Shown piece after piece: positions 25,548-34,402 of a stretch of 42,346 bases of DNA. Position 1 is the stretch's first letter; every line of letters begins with the position of its first letter. The notes beneath the pieces were generated by a model, which worked only from the letters and a program-made list of their open reading frames with translations, was not told the origin of the DNA and did not search any database. The DNA comes from Pseudonocardia lacus (GTDB lineage Bacteria > Actinomycetota > Actinomycetes > Mycobacteriales > Pseudonocardiaceae), in the NCBI RefSeq assembly GCF_018531445.1, contig NZ_JAHDTH010000044.1:1-42346 (forward strand), written 5' to 3'. Both the position numbers and the translations under genes were made by a program.

Positions 25548-25549
25548 CG

Positions 25550-26599
25550 TCAGTCCAGGACCGACCACTGGCCGCGCGCGATCCGGCCCGCGAGGGTCAG
25601 CAGGCCGACGGCGTGGTCGTGCAGGCGCCGACCGATCTCGGGCGGGGCCTTGCCCGCGGAAGCGCGCGCCCAGGTTCCCTCCAGCACGATGCCGAGCTTG
25701 AACCCCGCCAGCGCGGTGTACCAGTCGACGTGCGCGGGCTCCCGGCCGCCGGCCGCGGCGTAGGCCTCGACCAGCTCGGCCCGGGTGGGCAGGCCGCCGA
25801 GGCGGGCCAGCGGGCCGCCGACGTCCATCGACCTCGGCTCCTCCGGCCAGGTGACCATCAGCCAGCCCAGGTCGAGCAGCGGGTCGCCGACGGTGCACAT
25901 CTCCCAGTCGACGATCGCGGCCACCTCCGGCGTGGTCCGGGCGAGCATGACGTTGTTGAGGTGGAAGTCGCCGTGCATCACCCCGGGCGGGGCGTCGGCG
26001 GGCCGGTCGTCCTCCAGCCACCCCGCCACCAGCTCGACGTCGGGCAGCCCGCCGGGCTCCCAGTCCGGGAACTCCCGGTACCCCTCGAGGTGGCGCAGCC
26101 ACTGCGGCACCTGCTTGGCCAGGAAGCTGCCCGGCTTGCGCAGCACGTCGAGCCCGCGCTCGGCCGGGTCCAGCGCGCCGAGCCGGGCCAGCGCCCGCGC
26201 CATCGCCAGGCCCTGCCCGTGGCGCAGCGCCGGCTCCTCGCGCTGCGCCGGGGTGACCTCCTCGCCCGGGTTGACGCCGTCGACCAGCTCCATCAGGTAG
26301 AACACGACACCGAGCACCGAGGTGTCGGTGCAGCCGGCGATCAGCCCGGGGTGCGGCACGTCGGTGCCGGCGAGCCCGCCGAGCACGGTGATCTCGCGGG
26401 CGATGGTGCGGTCGCTGGTCGGGCGGGGGTGCTCCGGCGGGCGGCGCAGCACCACGGGCCGGTCGTCGAGCTCGATCCGCAGCACGACGTTCTGCGTGCC
26501 GCCGGCCAGCGCCGTGACCGCGCCGACCTCCTCGCCGATGCCCTCGGCGCGCAACCAGCCGGTCAGCGCCCCGAGGTCGACCGTGTCCACCGGGCTCAT
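25550..26599 (-). CDS. Phosphotransferase family protein (APH/ACAD10-like kinase)
   Basis: Kinase-fold protein of 349 residues. The nucleotide-binding N-lobe is TALAGGTQNVVLRIEL with VVLRRPP, the catalytic loop is HGDFHLNNVM and the metal site is VDWEMCTVGDPLLDLGW. This is the class that lies with acyl-CoA dehydrogenases and CoA pathways in actinobacteria and may phosphorylate hydroxyacyl-CoA or a small alcohol. It is the first gene of the four-gene operon with the two amidohydrolases and the Rieske protein. Confidence 0.92.
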   Translation of the reverse strand: MSPVDTVDLGALTGWLRAEGIGEEVGAVTALAGGTQNVVLRIELDDRPVVLRRPPEHPRPTSDRTIAREITVLGGLAGTDVPHPGLIAGCTDTSVLGVVFYLMELVDGVNPGEEVTPAQREEPALRHGQGLAMARALARLGALDPAERGLDVLRKPGSFLAKQVPQWLRHLEGYREFPDWEPGGLPDVELVAGWLEDDRPADAPPGVMHGDFHLNNVMLARTTPEVAAIVDWEMCTVGDPLLDLGWLMVTWPEEPRSMDVGGPLARLGGLPTRAELVEAYAAAGGREPAHVDWYTALAGFKLGIVLEGTWARASAGKAPPEIGRRLHDHAVGLLTLAGRIARGQWSVLD

Positions 26600-26653
26600 C
26601 GCATCCTCGCGCTCAGCACCGTCCGACTATGCCCCAGCGAGGCCCGATCCGGG

Positions 26654-27943
26654 TCATCCCGCGGCCCGGCACACAGCGCCCCCGACCTCCGCGGGGACCT
26701 CCTCGACCACCCGCAACCGCCCGATCAGCTGCGCCAGCAGGGCGCCGAGCAGGCAGACCAGGACCACGACCGCCACGGACGGGACCCCGGCGACCACCGG
26801 GACCGCCCCCACCAGCGGGGCGCTGACCGCGCCGAACCCGAACTGCGCGGTGCCCAGGATCGCCGCGGCGCGCCCGGCCGCGGTGCGCTCGACCGACATC
26901 CCGACCGCGACCGCGTTCGGCATCACGAATCCCCAGCAGCTGATGACCACGAACAGCGCGCCGAGCGCGACCCCGAGCGGGGCGCCCGCCCCGAGCGCCG
27001 CGGCGAAGCCGGCCGCAGCGACGGTCATGACCGGCAGCGCCACCGCCAGCACCCGGTGCGGCGCGAACCGTCGCATGAGCAGCCGGTTGACGTTGTTGGC
27101 GGCGATCATGCCGGCGGCGTTGGCGGCGAAGACCGCGCTGTAGGCGGCGGGGCCGAAGCCCCGCTCGGTCTGCAGGTAGAACGACATCCCGGCGAGCTGG
27201 GCGATCATCGCCGCCCCGGACAGGCCCAGCACGAGCGCGCTGACCAGCACGGTGCGCCTGCGCAGGAGCCCGCCCAGGCTCGCGCCGGCGGCGTCGGCCC
27301 GGGGAGCGGCCGCGGCCCCGCCGATCCAGCGCGGGTGGGTCTCGGGCAGCGCGAACACGACCAGCCCCAGCCCGAGCACGCCCAGCGCCAGGGTCAGCCC
27401 GAAGATCCAGCGCCAGGACAGGCCCGCTTCCAGCACACCCGCGCCGAGCACCGGCGCGAGCATCGGCGCGATGGCGGTGGCGGCGGCGAGCAACGAGTAG
27501 AAGCGGGCCAGCTGCGGGCCCGAGTGCACGTCCCGGGCGATGGCGCGGGCCATGGCCAGGCCGGTGGCGGCGGCGAAGCCCTGCACGAGCCGCGCCGCGA
27601 TCAGCAGCTCGATCGACCAGGCCGCCGCGCACAGCACCGACGCCACGGCGTACCCCGCGAGCCCGACGAGCAGCGGGCGCCGCCGGCCCAGCCGGTCGCT
27701 GATCGAGCCGACCAGCAGCTGCCCGAGCGCCATGCCGATGAGCGTCGTCGCCAGCGTCGCCTGCACCGCCCCCGCCGAGGTCGCGAAGTCCCGCTGGATC
27801 GCCGGGAAGGCCGGGCTGTAGGTGTCGAGCGAGAACGGTCCCATCCAGCTCAGCAGCACGGCGATCGGCAGGATCCGGCGCATCAGGCGGGGCGGGAGGA
27901 CGGCCGTGTGCGGGGTCGGGTCGGGACGGGTCTGCTCGATCAC
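26654..27943 (-). CDS. MFS multidrug exporter, Bcr/CflA type
   Basis: Twelve-helix exporter of 429 residues. The family motif MGPFSLDTYSPAFPAIQRDF is in helix 1 and LVGSISDRLGRRRPLLVG is the motif A loop. The acidic SLDTY pattern is characteristic of Bcr/CflA bicyclomycin/chloramphenicol-type carriers. It is not tightly linked to neighbours and has a 258-bp upstream region containing a small palindrome. The transported drug cannot be told from sequence. Confidence 0.92.
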   Translation of the reverse strand: MIEQTRPDPTPHTAVLPPRLMRRILPIAVLLSWMGPFSLDTYSPAFPAIQRDFATSAGAVQATLATTLIGMALGQLLVGSISDRLGRRRPLLVGLAGYAVASVLCAAAWSIELLIAARLVQGFAAATGLAMARAIARDVHSGPQLARFYSLLAAATAIAPMLAPVLGAGVLEAGLSWRWIFGLTLALGVLGLGLVVFALPETHPRWIGGAAAAPRADAAGASLGGLLRRRTVLVSALVLGLSGAAMIAQLAGMSFYLQTERGFGPAAYSAVFAANAAGMIAANNVNRLLMRRFAPHRVLAVALPVMTVAAAGFAAALGAGAPLGVALGALFVVISCWGFVMPNAVAVGMSVERTAAGRAAAILGTAQFGFGAVSAPLVGAVPVVAGVPSVAVVVLVCLLGALLAQLIGRLRVVEEVPAEVGGAVCRAAG

Positions 27944-27991
27944 TCGGGCACCGATCCGCCGACGACCGGCGTCGGCGACCGGGCGCCGGCC

Positions 27992-28001
27992 ACTAGTTAG
28001 T
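27992..28001. promoter_or_regulatory. Small palindrome upstream of the MFS exporter
   Basis: ACTA-GT-TAGT sits about 50 bp before the exporter start in the only AT-rich part of that leader. TetR/MarR repressors of exporters bind such sites, but no regulator gene is adjacent. Confidence 0.3.
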
Positions 28002-28080
28002 AACCGACAAACAATCGTCCGACGCCCGAACGCCGAAGGCCATGCGACAAATGCCCGAGGTGCCGCACATCACTCGCCGC

Positions 28081-28164
28081 CGCGCACACCCGCCGGCTCG
28101 ACGCACACCCGGCCACTCCCGCGCACACCCCCGCCCTGTGCGGGGCGATCCCGCGGTGTGCGCG
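28081..28164. repeat. GCACACCC repeats and hairpin downstream of the cyclodeaminase gene
   Basis: The motif CGCACACCC occurs three times (near 28083, 28102 and 28122), and its complement once, so that 28120-28129 pairs with 28155-28164 in a 10-bp perfect stem. It lies just beyond the stop of the minus-strand cyclodeaminase gene and may work as its terminator. The rest of the 27944-28201 gap shows only the small palindrome at 27992. Confidence 0.45.
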
Positions 28165-28201
28165 ACGACCGCGAAGCGGGGGTGTTGGGGTGCGCGGGGA
28201 G

Positions 28202-28774
28202 TCAGGGTGAGTGGGTCAGCCGGCGGGTCGCTTCGGCCGCGCCGGCGACCGCGTCCCGCGCGGCCGCGTCCACCGCGGCGTCGAGGCCGCCGCTCTCCAC
28301 GTTGATCCGGACCAGCTCCGCGGCCGCGCGGGCGGCCGCCTCGGCCAGCAGCACCGCCGTCCGGACGTCGCCGGCCAGGTTGGGGTTGCCCCCGGCGGCG
28401 ACCGCGACCCCGGTCCGCGCGACCCGCTCCCCCGCCTGCGCGATCCGCAGCGGAACCTCGGCCGCCCCTTCCAGGGCCTTCCGCAGCCGGTCCGCGCGAG
28501 CGGGGTCGGACGTCGGCGCGCGCATGGCCGCCAGGACCTCCCCGTAGGCCGCGGCGTCCGCGTCGGCGAGCGCGAGCACCGCCGCGCGCTCGGCGTCGGC
28601 CTCGGCGGCCAGGGCGGGCGCTCCCCCGTCGGACGAGTAGCGCGCACTCATCGCCACCAGGCCCGCCGCCGCGGCGACCGTGACCGCGCAGACCGCACCA
28701 CCACCGGGCGCCGACCGGCGCGCCGCCACCGAGGCCAGGAAGTCCTCGACCGTGCTCTCGCCGAACGTGCCCAC
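28202..28774 (-). CDS. Cyclodeaminase/cyclohydrolase family protein (FTCD-C, FchA-like)
   Basis: All-helical protein of 190 residues. The family start is visible as VEDFLASVAARRSAPGGGAVCAVTVAAAA, and the folate-site pattern as AGGNPNLAGDVRTAVLLAEAAA. It matches methenyltetrahydrofolate cyclohydrolase (FchA) or the C-terminal half of formiminotransferase-cyclodeaminase. It follows the formate-THF ligase gene by 3 bp, so it probably handles 5,10-methenyl-THF or 10-formyl-THF in the same one-carbon route. The start is GTG at 28774. Confidence 0.9.
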   Translation of the reverse strand: MGTFGESTVEDFLASVAARRSAPGGGAVCAVTVAAAAGLVAMSARYSSDGGAPALAAEADAERAAVLALADADAAAYGEVLAAMRAPTSDPARADRLRKALEGAAEVPLRIAQAGERVARTGVAVAAGGNPNLAGDVRTAVLLAEAAARAAAELVRINVESGGLDAAVDAAARDAVAGAAEATRRLTHSP

Positions 28775-28777
28775 GGC

Positions 28778-30475
28778 TCAGGACAGCCCGACGATCTCGT
28801 CGTTCTCGTCGATGTCGATCCGGTGCGCGGCCGGGTCGGCGCCCAGCCCCGGCATCGTGCGCATCTCGCCGCAGATCGGGTAGATGAACCCGGCGCCGAT
28901 CGAGGCCCGCACCTCCCGCACCGGCATCCGCCAGCCGGTCGGCGCGCCCTTCAGCGCCGGGTCCGAGGAGATCGACAGGTGGGTCTTGGCGATGCAGACC
29001 GGCAGATCGCCGAACCCGTTGCGCTCGTAGCGGTCGAGCTGGCGGGCCGCGCGCGGGTCGTAGTCGACGCCGTCGGCGCCGTACACCCGCGTCGCCACCG
29101 TCTCGATCTTCTCCCGCAGGCTGGCCGAGTCGGGGTAGAGGTACCGGAAGTCGGTGGGTTCGTCGGCGGCCTCGGCGACGGCCTCGGCCAGCTCGGTGGC
29201 CCCCGCCCCGCCCTCTGCGAAGTGCCGGCAGACCGCCACCCGCGCGCCCGCCGCCTCGGCGATCTCGCGGATGGCCGCGTGCTCGGAGGGGTGGTCGTCG
29301 GGGAAGGCGTTGATCGCCACGACGGGCGAGACGCCGTGCAGCCGGATGTTCTCGATCTGCTTGCGCAGGTTGGCCGCACCGGCGTGCACGTCGTCGGGGT
29401 TCTCCGCGAGCAGGTCGTCGGGCAGCGGCTTGCCCGCCACGATCCGGAACCGCCCGGAGTGGGCCTTGAGCGCCCGCACGGTGGCGACGACGACCGCGGC
29501 GTCCGGGGTGAGCCCGGAGGCCCGGCACTTGATGTTGAAGAAGCGCTCGGCGCCCATGTCCGCGCCGAAGCCCGCCTCGGTGATGAGGAAGTCGCCGCCG
29601 CGGATGCCGATGAGGTCGGCCACGACCGAGGAGTTGCCGTGCGCGATGTTGCCGAACGGGCCGGCGTGCACCAGGACCGGGGTGTTCTCCAGGGTCTGCA
29701 GCAGGTTCGGCTTGAGCGCCTCGCGCATGATCACCGTCATGGCGCCCGCCCCGCCGATGTCCTCCGCGGTGACCGGCTTGCCGTCGCCGGTGTAGCCGAC
29801 CACGACGCGCCCGAACCGCTCGCGCATCTCGCGGATCGACTTCGCCAACGCGAAGATCGCCATCACCTCGGACGCCGCGGTGATGTCGAACCCGGTCTGG
29901 CGCGGGGCGCCGTCCAGGCGCGTACCCAGGCCCACGATGACGTTGCGCAGCACCCGGTCGTTGACGTCCAGCACGCGCCGCCAGGTGATGTCGTGCGGGT
30001 CCAGGCCCGCGGCGTTGCCCTGGAACAGGTGGTTGTCCAGCAGCGCGGAGAGCATGTTGTGCGCCGCGGTGACCGCGTGGAAGTCGCCGGTCAGGTGCAG
30101 GTTGAGCAGTTCCATCGGCACGACCTGGGCGTAGCCGCCGCCGGCCGCGCCGCCCTTGATGCCGAAGGTCGGGCCCATCGAGGGCTGGCGGATCGCGACC
30201 GTGGCGCGCCGGCCGATGTGGCTCATCGCCTGCCCCAGCCCGACGGTGGTGGTCGTCTTGCCCTCGCCCAGCGGGGTCGGCGTCACCGCCGAGACGACGA
30301 CGTACTTGGCCTTGGGCCGGTCGGCGAGCTCCTCGATCGCCTCCAGCCGGATCTTGAGCACGTCGCGGCCGTGCGGCTCGACGAGGTGGGCACCGATGCC
30401 CATCGCGGCGGCGACGTCCTCGATGGGCTTCAGCGACGCCGCGCGGGCGATCTGCAGGTCGGACGGGAAGGGCAC
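28778..30475 (-). CDS. fhs: Formate-tetrahydrofolate ligase
   Basis: ATP-dependent enzyme making 10-formyl-THF from formate and THF, 565 residues from the chosen start, near the usual ~557. The P-loop is TPTPLGEGKTTTT (residues 65-77). Family blocks RQPSMGPTFGIKGGAAGGGY, LTGDFHAVTAAHN, TEAGFGADMGAE and the C-terminal PTGWRMPVREV and ICGEMRTMPGLG are all present. I choose GTG at 30475 (VPFPSDLQIA) with GGAGC upstream; ATG at 30580 would add 35 residues unlike any family N-terminus. It forms an operon with the cyclodeaminase-like gene. It is divergent from terD across a ~208-bp region in which I see no clear riboswitch. Confidence 0.93.
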   Translation of the reverse strand: MPFPSDLQIARAASLKPIEDVAAAMGIGAHLVEPHGRDVLKIRLEAIEELADRPKAKYVVVSAVTPTPLGEGKTTTTVGLGQAMSHIGRRATVAIRQPSMGPTFGIKGGAAGGGYAQVVPMELLNLHLTGDFHAVTAAHNMLSALLDNHLFQGNAAGLDPHDITWRRVLDVNDRVLRNVIVGLGTRLDGAPRQTGFDITAASEVMAIFALAKSIREMRERFGRVVVGYTGDGKPVTAEDIGGAGAMTVIMREALKPNLLQTLENTPVLVHAGPFGNIAHGNSSVVADLIGIRGGDFLITEAGFGADMGAERFFNIKCRASGLTPDAAVVVATVRALKAHSGRFRIVAGKPLPDDLLAENPDDVHAGAANLRKQIENIRLHGVSPVVAINAFPDDHPSEHAAIREIAEAAGARVAVCRHFAEGGAGATELAEAVAEAADEPTDFRYLYPDSASLREKIETVATRVYGADGVDYDPRAARQLDRYERNGFGDLPVCIAKTHLSISSDPALKGAPTGWRMPVREVRASIGAGFIYPICGEMRTMPGLGADPAAHRIDIDENDEIVGLS

Positions 30476-30683
30476 AGCCTGCTCCAAAGCTCCGGGGTGA
30501 TCTGTACCACGGTAACCGGACCGACCACCATCGGGGAATGCCCAGTTGCGCATCACGGCTTTCGTTGCGCCTGACGCCACATACTCAGCCCAGGTGGGCG
30601 CTACCCGACGCCTCCGATCGGCTGGCTAGAGTCGTCGCGCTCCCGGCACAACGGCCGTAGCAGACGAGGAAACGAGGGATCGC

Positions 30684-31277
30684 ATGCCCGTCAGCCTGAC
30701 CAAGGGCGGCAACATCAGCCTGACCAAGGAGGTCGCCAAGACCCCGGGTGCCGCCCCGCTCACCGCGGTCACCGTCGGCCTCGGCTGGGACGCGCGCACC
30801 ACCGACGGCGCCAAGTTCGACCTCGACGCCGTGGCGCTGGGCCTCGGCGCCGACGGCAAGGTCCTCGGCCAGGACGGCTTCATCTTCTTCAACCAGCTGG
30901 TCGGGGCGGGCGGCGCCATCCAGCACACCGGCGACAACCGCAGCGGTGAGGGCGAGGGCGACGACGAGCAGATCAAGGTCGACCTGGCCAACCTGCCGGC
31001 CGGCCTGGAGAAGGTCGTCTTCGCCGTGGTCATCTTCGACGGCGAGACCAACGGCCAGACCTTCGGTCAGGTGCGCAACGCGTTCGTCCGCGTGGTGAAC
31101 CAGGCCGACAGCACCGAGATCGCCCGCTACGACCTGAGCGAGGACTCCTCGACGGCCGCGGCCATGATCTTCAGCGAGCTGTACAAGAACGGCGACGACT
31201 GGAAGTTCCGCGCCGTCGGCGACGGCTACTCCGGTGGCCTCGCGGCGCTCGCGAAGGACTACGGCGTCGACGTCTGA
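30684..31277 (+). CDS. TerD family protein
   Basis: Calcium-binding stress-type protein of 197 residues related to TerD/CABP1. It opens VSLTKGGNISLTKE, then VTVGLGWDAR; the calcium site DNRSGEGEGDDEQI is at about residues 89-102, and the tail carries YKNGDDWKFRAVGDGYSGGL. Such proteins go with tellurite resistance, phage inhibition or envelope stress complexes; no other ter gene is here. The start ATG follows GAGGAAACGAGGG. It is followed by a strong hairpin. Confidence 0.94.
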   Translation: MPVSLTKGGNISLTKEVAKTPGAAPLTAVTVGLGWDARTTDGAKFDLDAVALGLGADGKVLGQDGFIFFNQLVGAGGAIQHTGDNRSGEGEGDDEQIKVDLANLPAGLEKVVFAVVIFDGETNGQTFGQVRNAFVRVVNQADSTEIARYDLSEDSSTAAAMIFSELYKNGDDWKFRAVGDGYSGGLAALAKDYGVDV

Positions 31278-31290
31278 CCCGTCGCGCACC

Positions 31291-31324
31291 GACGGCCCGG
31301 CACCCCGACCGGTGCCGGGCCGTC
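31291..31324 (+). terminator. Hairpin terminator after terD
   Basis: A 14-bp perfect stem (GACGGCCCGGCACC with its complement) and a 6-nt loop, 13 bp after the terD stop. There is no T-tract, which is common for GC-rich actinobacterial terminators. Confidence 0.8.
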
Positions 31325-31396
31325 CGCGCTTCACGACCCGGCGCAGACCTCGGTTCGCCGAGCCCGCGTCCGCGCCCGGTTGGGGATGATGGACGC

Positions 31397-32011
31397 GTGC
31401 AGAACGGGTACGCGGTGCTCAGGACGGGGTTCCCGACGGCGCTGGCCGACGCGCTCGTCGCCGACGCACAGCGCTACGAGTTCCGGCTGTGGAGCCAGCG
31501 CAAGGGCGGTGCGCTGGCGCTGGCCGCACGGGACGAGCCGGGCGCCACGCGCGACGCGGCCGCCTGGCTCGCCCGCGCCGCCGCCGAGCACGGCCTGCCC
31601 GGGTTCGCCCCGAACGAGGTCAGCTACCAGCGCTACACGGCGGGCGGCAACGGGCTGCCGCCCCACCGCGACCAGCGCTACTACGCCACCTGCATCGCGA
31701 TCGTCACCCTGCGGGGCAGCGCCACGTTCGCCGTGCACGCCAGCCGCGACCCCGACGACGTCGTCGACCAATGGACCACCGTCCCCGGCGAGGTGATCCT
31801 GCTGCGCGGCTGGACCCCCGACCCGGACACCGACCCGCGGCCCTACCACCGCATCGACCCACCGGTCAGCGGCGAGCGCCTGATGTTCCAGGCCCGCCAG
31901 AACATCGCCGGGCCCCCGCGGTCGCCGTGGCTGGAGCACCTCACCACCGAGGAGCTCCGGCAGGCCGCCCGCCTCGTCGAGTCACAGCCGTACCTGCGCC
32001 CGGCCGAGTGA
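31397..32011 (+). CDS. 2OG-Fe(II) oxygenase-like protein
   Basis: Protein of 204 residues with a double-stranded beta-helix pattern. Candidate iron ligands are His90 and Asp92 (LPPHRDQRYY) and distal His151 (PYHRIDPP), with Arg161 or Arg167 (GERLMFQARQN) for 2-oxoglutarate. The order and spacing fit small stand-alone 2OG dioxygenases of the prolyl-hydroxylase/AlkB type; the substrate is unknown. The start is GTG at 31397. It stands alone after the terD terminator. Confidence 0.75.
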   Translation: MQNGYAVLRTGFPTALADALVADAQRYEFRLWSQRKGGALALAARDEPGATRDAAAWLARAAAEHGLPGFAPNEVSYQRYTAGGNGLPPHRDQRYYATCIAIVTLRGSATFAVHASRDPDDVVDQWTTVPGEVILLRGWTPDPDTDPRPYHRIDPPVSGERLMFQARQNIAGPPRSPWLEHLTTEELRQAARLVESQPYLRPAE

Positions 32012-32101
32012 GCCGGGCGCACGCGCGGCGGGTGGTCAAGGTGAGGTAGGCCAAGTGAACGCCGTGTTAACGAGCTCCCCGCGGAGCGCGACTCGTGCCA
32101 G

Positions 32102-32830
32102 GTGAACCCCGAGCAGTACCGGCCCGCTCCCCACGGGCACCAGGGTTGGCCGCCGCCGCCCCCGCAGCCCCGCCGTCCCCCGGGGCCGCCCAGCGGCTAC
32201 GGGGCCGTGCCCCCACCGCGACAGCCGTACCCGCAGCCGCAGCACCCGCAGCCGCAGTGGGACCAGCAGTGGGACGACCCGCAGCGCCGGCCGCCCCCTC
32301 CCCGCCGCGTCGCGCCCGCTCCGCGACCCCGCAGCCGGTGGCCGCTGGTGCTGGCGATCCTGGTCGGGCTGCCGCTCGTGCTGATCGGGTCCTGCGTCGC
32401 GCTGATCGGGGCGAGCGCCGAGAAGGTCCAGGAGGAGCGCGCCGGCGGCACGGTCGCGCTGGGTGAGGCGTTCAGCTACAAGTCCGGGCTCGGGTTGTCG
32501 GTGTCCGTGCCGGTGCCGCACGCGGTCGACAACCGCTTCATCGTCGACCCGGACACCGAGCGGGCCTTCGCGGTCACCGTGAAGGTCTTCAACGGCACCG
32601 ACCACCCCGTCGCGGCGGCACTGGTGACCGTGAACGCCACGGTGGCCAGCCGGCCCGTCGAGCGGATCGTGCTGGACGGCACCGGGCTCGTCACCCAGGA
32701 CGTCGCACCCGGGCAGGCCCTGGAGTACCCGGCCCGGTTCAAGGCCCCCAAGGACCTCACCGGGCCGCTGCAGATCGCCGTGACCGCCGAGTTCAACGAG
32801 CCCGTCTTCTTCACCGGGCAGATCACCTGA
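32102..32830 (+). CDS. Proline-rich membrane-anchored protein of unknown function
   Basis: 242 residues. The first ~78 are rich in Pro, Gln and Trp (a disordered cytoplasmic segment), then one membrane helix at about 79-103 (WPLVLAILVGLPLVLIGSCV), then an extracellular beta-rich domain of about 130 residues (AVTVKVFNGTDHPVAAALVT) resembling the DUF4352 immunoglobulin-like fold. A GTG start at 32102 is used. Such proteins are common in actinobacteria; a cell-surface or lipoprotein-like role is likely but unproven. Confidence 0.8.
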   Translation: MNPEQYRPAPHGHQGWPPPPPQPRRPPGPPSGYGAVPPPRQPYPQPQHPQPQWDQQWDDPQRRPPPPRRVAPAPRPRSRWPLVLAILVGLPLVLIGSCVALIGASAEKVQEERAGGTVALGEAFSYKSGLGLSVSVPVPHAVDNRFIVDPDTERAFAVTVKVFNGTDHPVAAALVTVNATVASRPVERIVLDGTGLVTQDVAPGQALEYPARFKAPKDLTGPLQIAVTAEFNEPVFFTGQIT

Positions 32831-32853
32831 GCACCGGCCGTACGATCTTCGGT

Positions 32854-34380
32854 GTGACCGCAGCCCCGGTTCCCGCGCCCGACGGCGACAGCGCGACCAC
32901 CGCCCGGGACCGGCCGCCACTCGACCCGGCGGGCAGCCGCCCCGACGGCACCCCGCCGACCGGTGTCACCCCCGCCGAGGACACCCCGCGCGGGCGCTTC
33001 GACAGCCGCGTCTTCGGCGCGCTCACCGACCCCGCCGCGCTGCGCGCCAAGGGCGTCGAACTGCGGGGGGCGACCCCGTCCGCGGCGTTCAGCGCCTACG
33101 CGCCCCGCACCGACCGGCCCGACCCGGTCGAGTTCGTCGAGCGGACCAACGCCGGGCGCGTCGACGACCTCATCGCGCTGCGGGTCGGGCGGATGGCCGC
33201 CTCGCCGTTCGCGTTCCTGCGCGGCAGCGCCGGTCTGATGGCCGCAGACCTCGCCGGCTCCCCCACCTCCGGGGTCACGGCCTGGATCTGCGGCGACGCG
33301 CACGCGTCCAACTTCGGCCTGTACGCCTCGCCGGAGCGACGCCTGGTCACGGACGTCAACGACTTCGACGAGACCCTGGTCGGCCCCTGGGAGTGGGACC
33401 TCAAGCGGCTGGTCGCCAGCATCGTCGTGGCGGCGCGCGAGGCCGGCGCCCGCGACGACGAGGCCGCCACCGCCGCCGCGGACTGCGCCCGCACCTACCG
33501 CGCCGCCCTGCGCGAGCTGGCCGCGCTGCCCGTGCTCGACGCCTACTACCTCACCACCGACAAGAAGACCGTCGAGCACTTCGACATCGACGACCTCGGT
33601 CCGGTGTTCAAGCGGATCGGCAAGAAGGCGCGGCGCAACACCAGCCGCCGCGTCGTGGAGAAGTTCGCCGAGCCGGCCGAGCACACCGGCTGGCGGTTCG
33701 TCGAGGACCCGCCCGTGCTCACCCGCATCGACGACGCCACCGCGCGGGCGGTGCTGGAGGGCGTCGAGGACTACGCCCACCGCTGCCTCAACGACGAGCT
33801 GCGCCAACTCCTGTCGCGCTACGCCGTCGCCGACATCGCGCACCGCGTCGTCGGCCTGGGCAGCGTCGGGCGGCGCAGCTACGTCGTGCTGCTGCACGGC
33901 AACGGGGAGGACTCGCTGGTCCTGCAGGTCAAGCAGGCCGGGCCGTCCGCGCTCGCCCCCTACGCCGAGGCCACGCCCTACGCGCACGACGGCGAGCGGA
34001 TCGTGCACGGCCAGCGCTGGATGCAGACCGTCAGCGACATCTTCCTGGGCTGGACGACGATCGAGGGCCGCCCGTTCCTGGTGCGCCAGTTCCGCGACAT
34101 GAAGGGCAGCATCGACCCGGTCCTGCTGCGCCCCCACCAACTCGACGACTACGCCCGCGTCGTCGGAGCGGTGCTGGCCCGCGCGCACGCCCAGTCGGCC
34201 GACCCGCGCATCCTCGCCGGCTACTGCGACGGAGCACCGGGCTCGGAGCACGGCCCCCGGTTCGACCGGGCCATGGCCGCGTTCGCGCTCGCCTACGCCG
34301 ACCAGACCGAAGCCGACCACGCGGCGCTGGTCGCCGCAGTGCGCGCCGGCAGGCTGCCCGCGCTGTTCCTGGAGGGCTAG
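32854..34380 (+). CDS. DUF2252 family protein
   Basis: A 508-residue protein distantly kinase-like. Hallmarks are WICGDAHASNFGLYASPERR and the metal-site-like VTDVNDFDETLVGPWEWDLK, with SDIFLGWTTIEGRPFLVRQFRDMKG toward the end. An extra ~50-residue Pro/Asp-rich N-terminus precedes the domain. The function of the family is unknown; the GDAH...DFD pattern suggests phosphotransfer. The start is GTG at 32854, 24 bp after the previous stop. Confidence 0.92.
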   Translation: MTAAPVPAPDGDSATTARDRPPLDPAGSRPDGTPPTGVTPAEDTPRGRFDSRVFGALTDPAALRAKGVELRGATPSAAFSAYAPRTDRPDPVEFVERTNAGRVDDLIALRVGRMAASPFAFLRGSAGLMAADLAGSPTSGVTAWICGDAHASNFGLYASPERRLVTDVNDFDETLVGPWEWDLKRLVASIVVAAREAGARDDEAATAAADCARTYRAALRELAALPVLDAYYLTTDKKTVEHFDIDDLGPVFKRIGKKARRNTSRRVVEKFAEPAEHTGWRFVEDPPVLTRIDDATARAVLEGVEDYAHRCLNDELRQLLSRYAVADIAHRVVGLGSVGRRSYVVLLHGNGEDSLVLQVKQAGPSALAPYAEATPYAHDGERIVHGQRWMQTVSDIFLGWTTIEGRPFLVRQFRDMKGSIDPVLLRPHQLDDYARVVGAVLARAHAQSADPRILAGYCDGAPGSEHGPRFDRAMAAFALAYADQTEADHAALVAAVRAGRLPALFLEG

Positions 34381-34402
34381 GAATCCCGGACGGGCCCACC
34401 GA

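Noticed and set aside
30476..30683. Possible riboswitch upstream of the formate-THF ligase gene
   Set aside because: No recognisable THF or other aptamer core could be traced; only ordinary divergent promoter sequence is visible.
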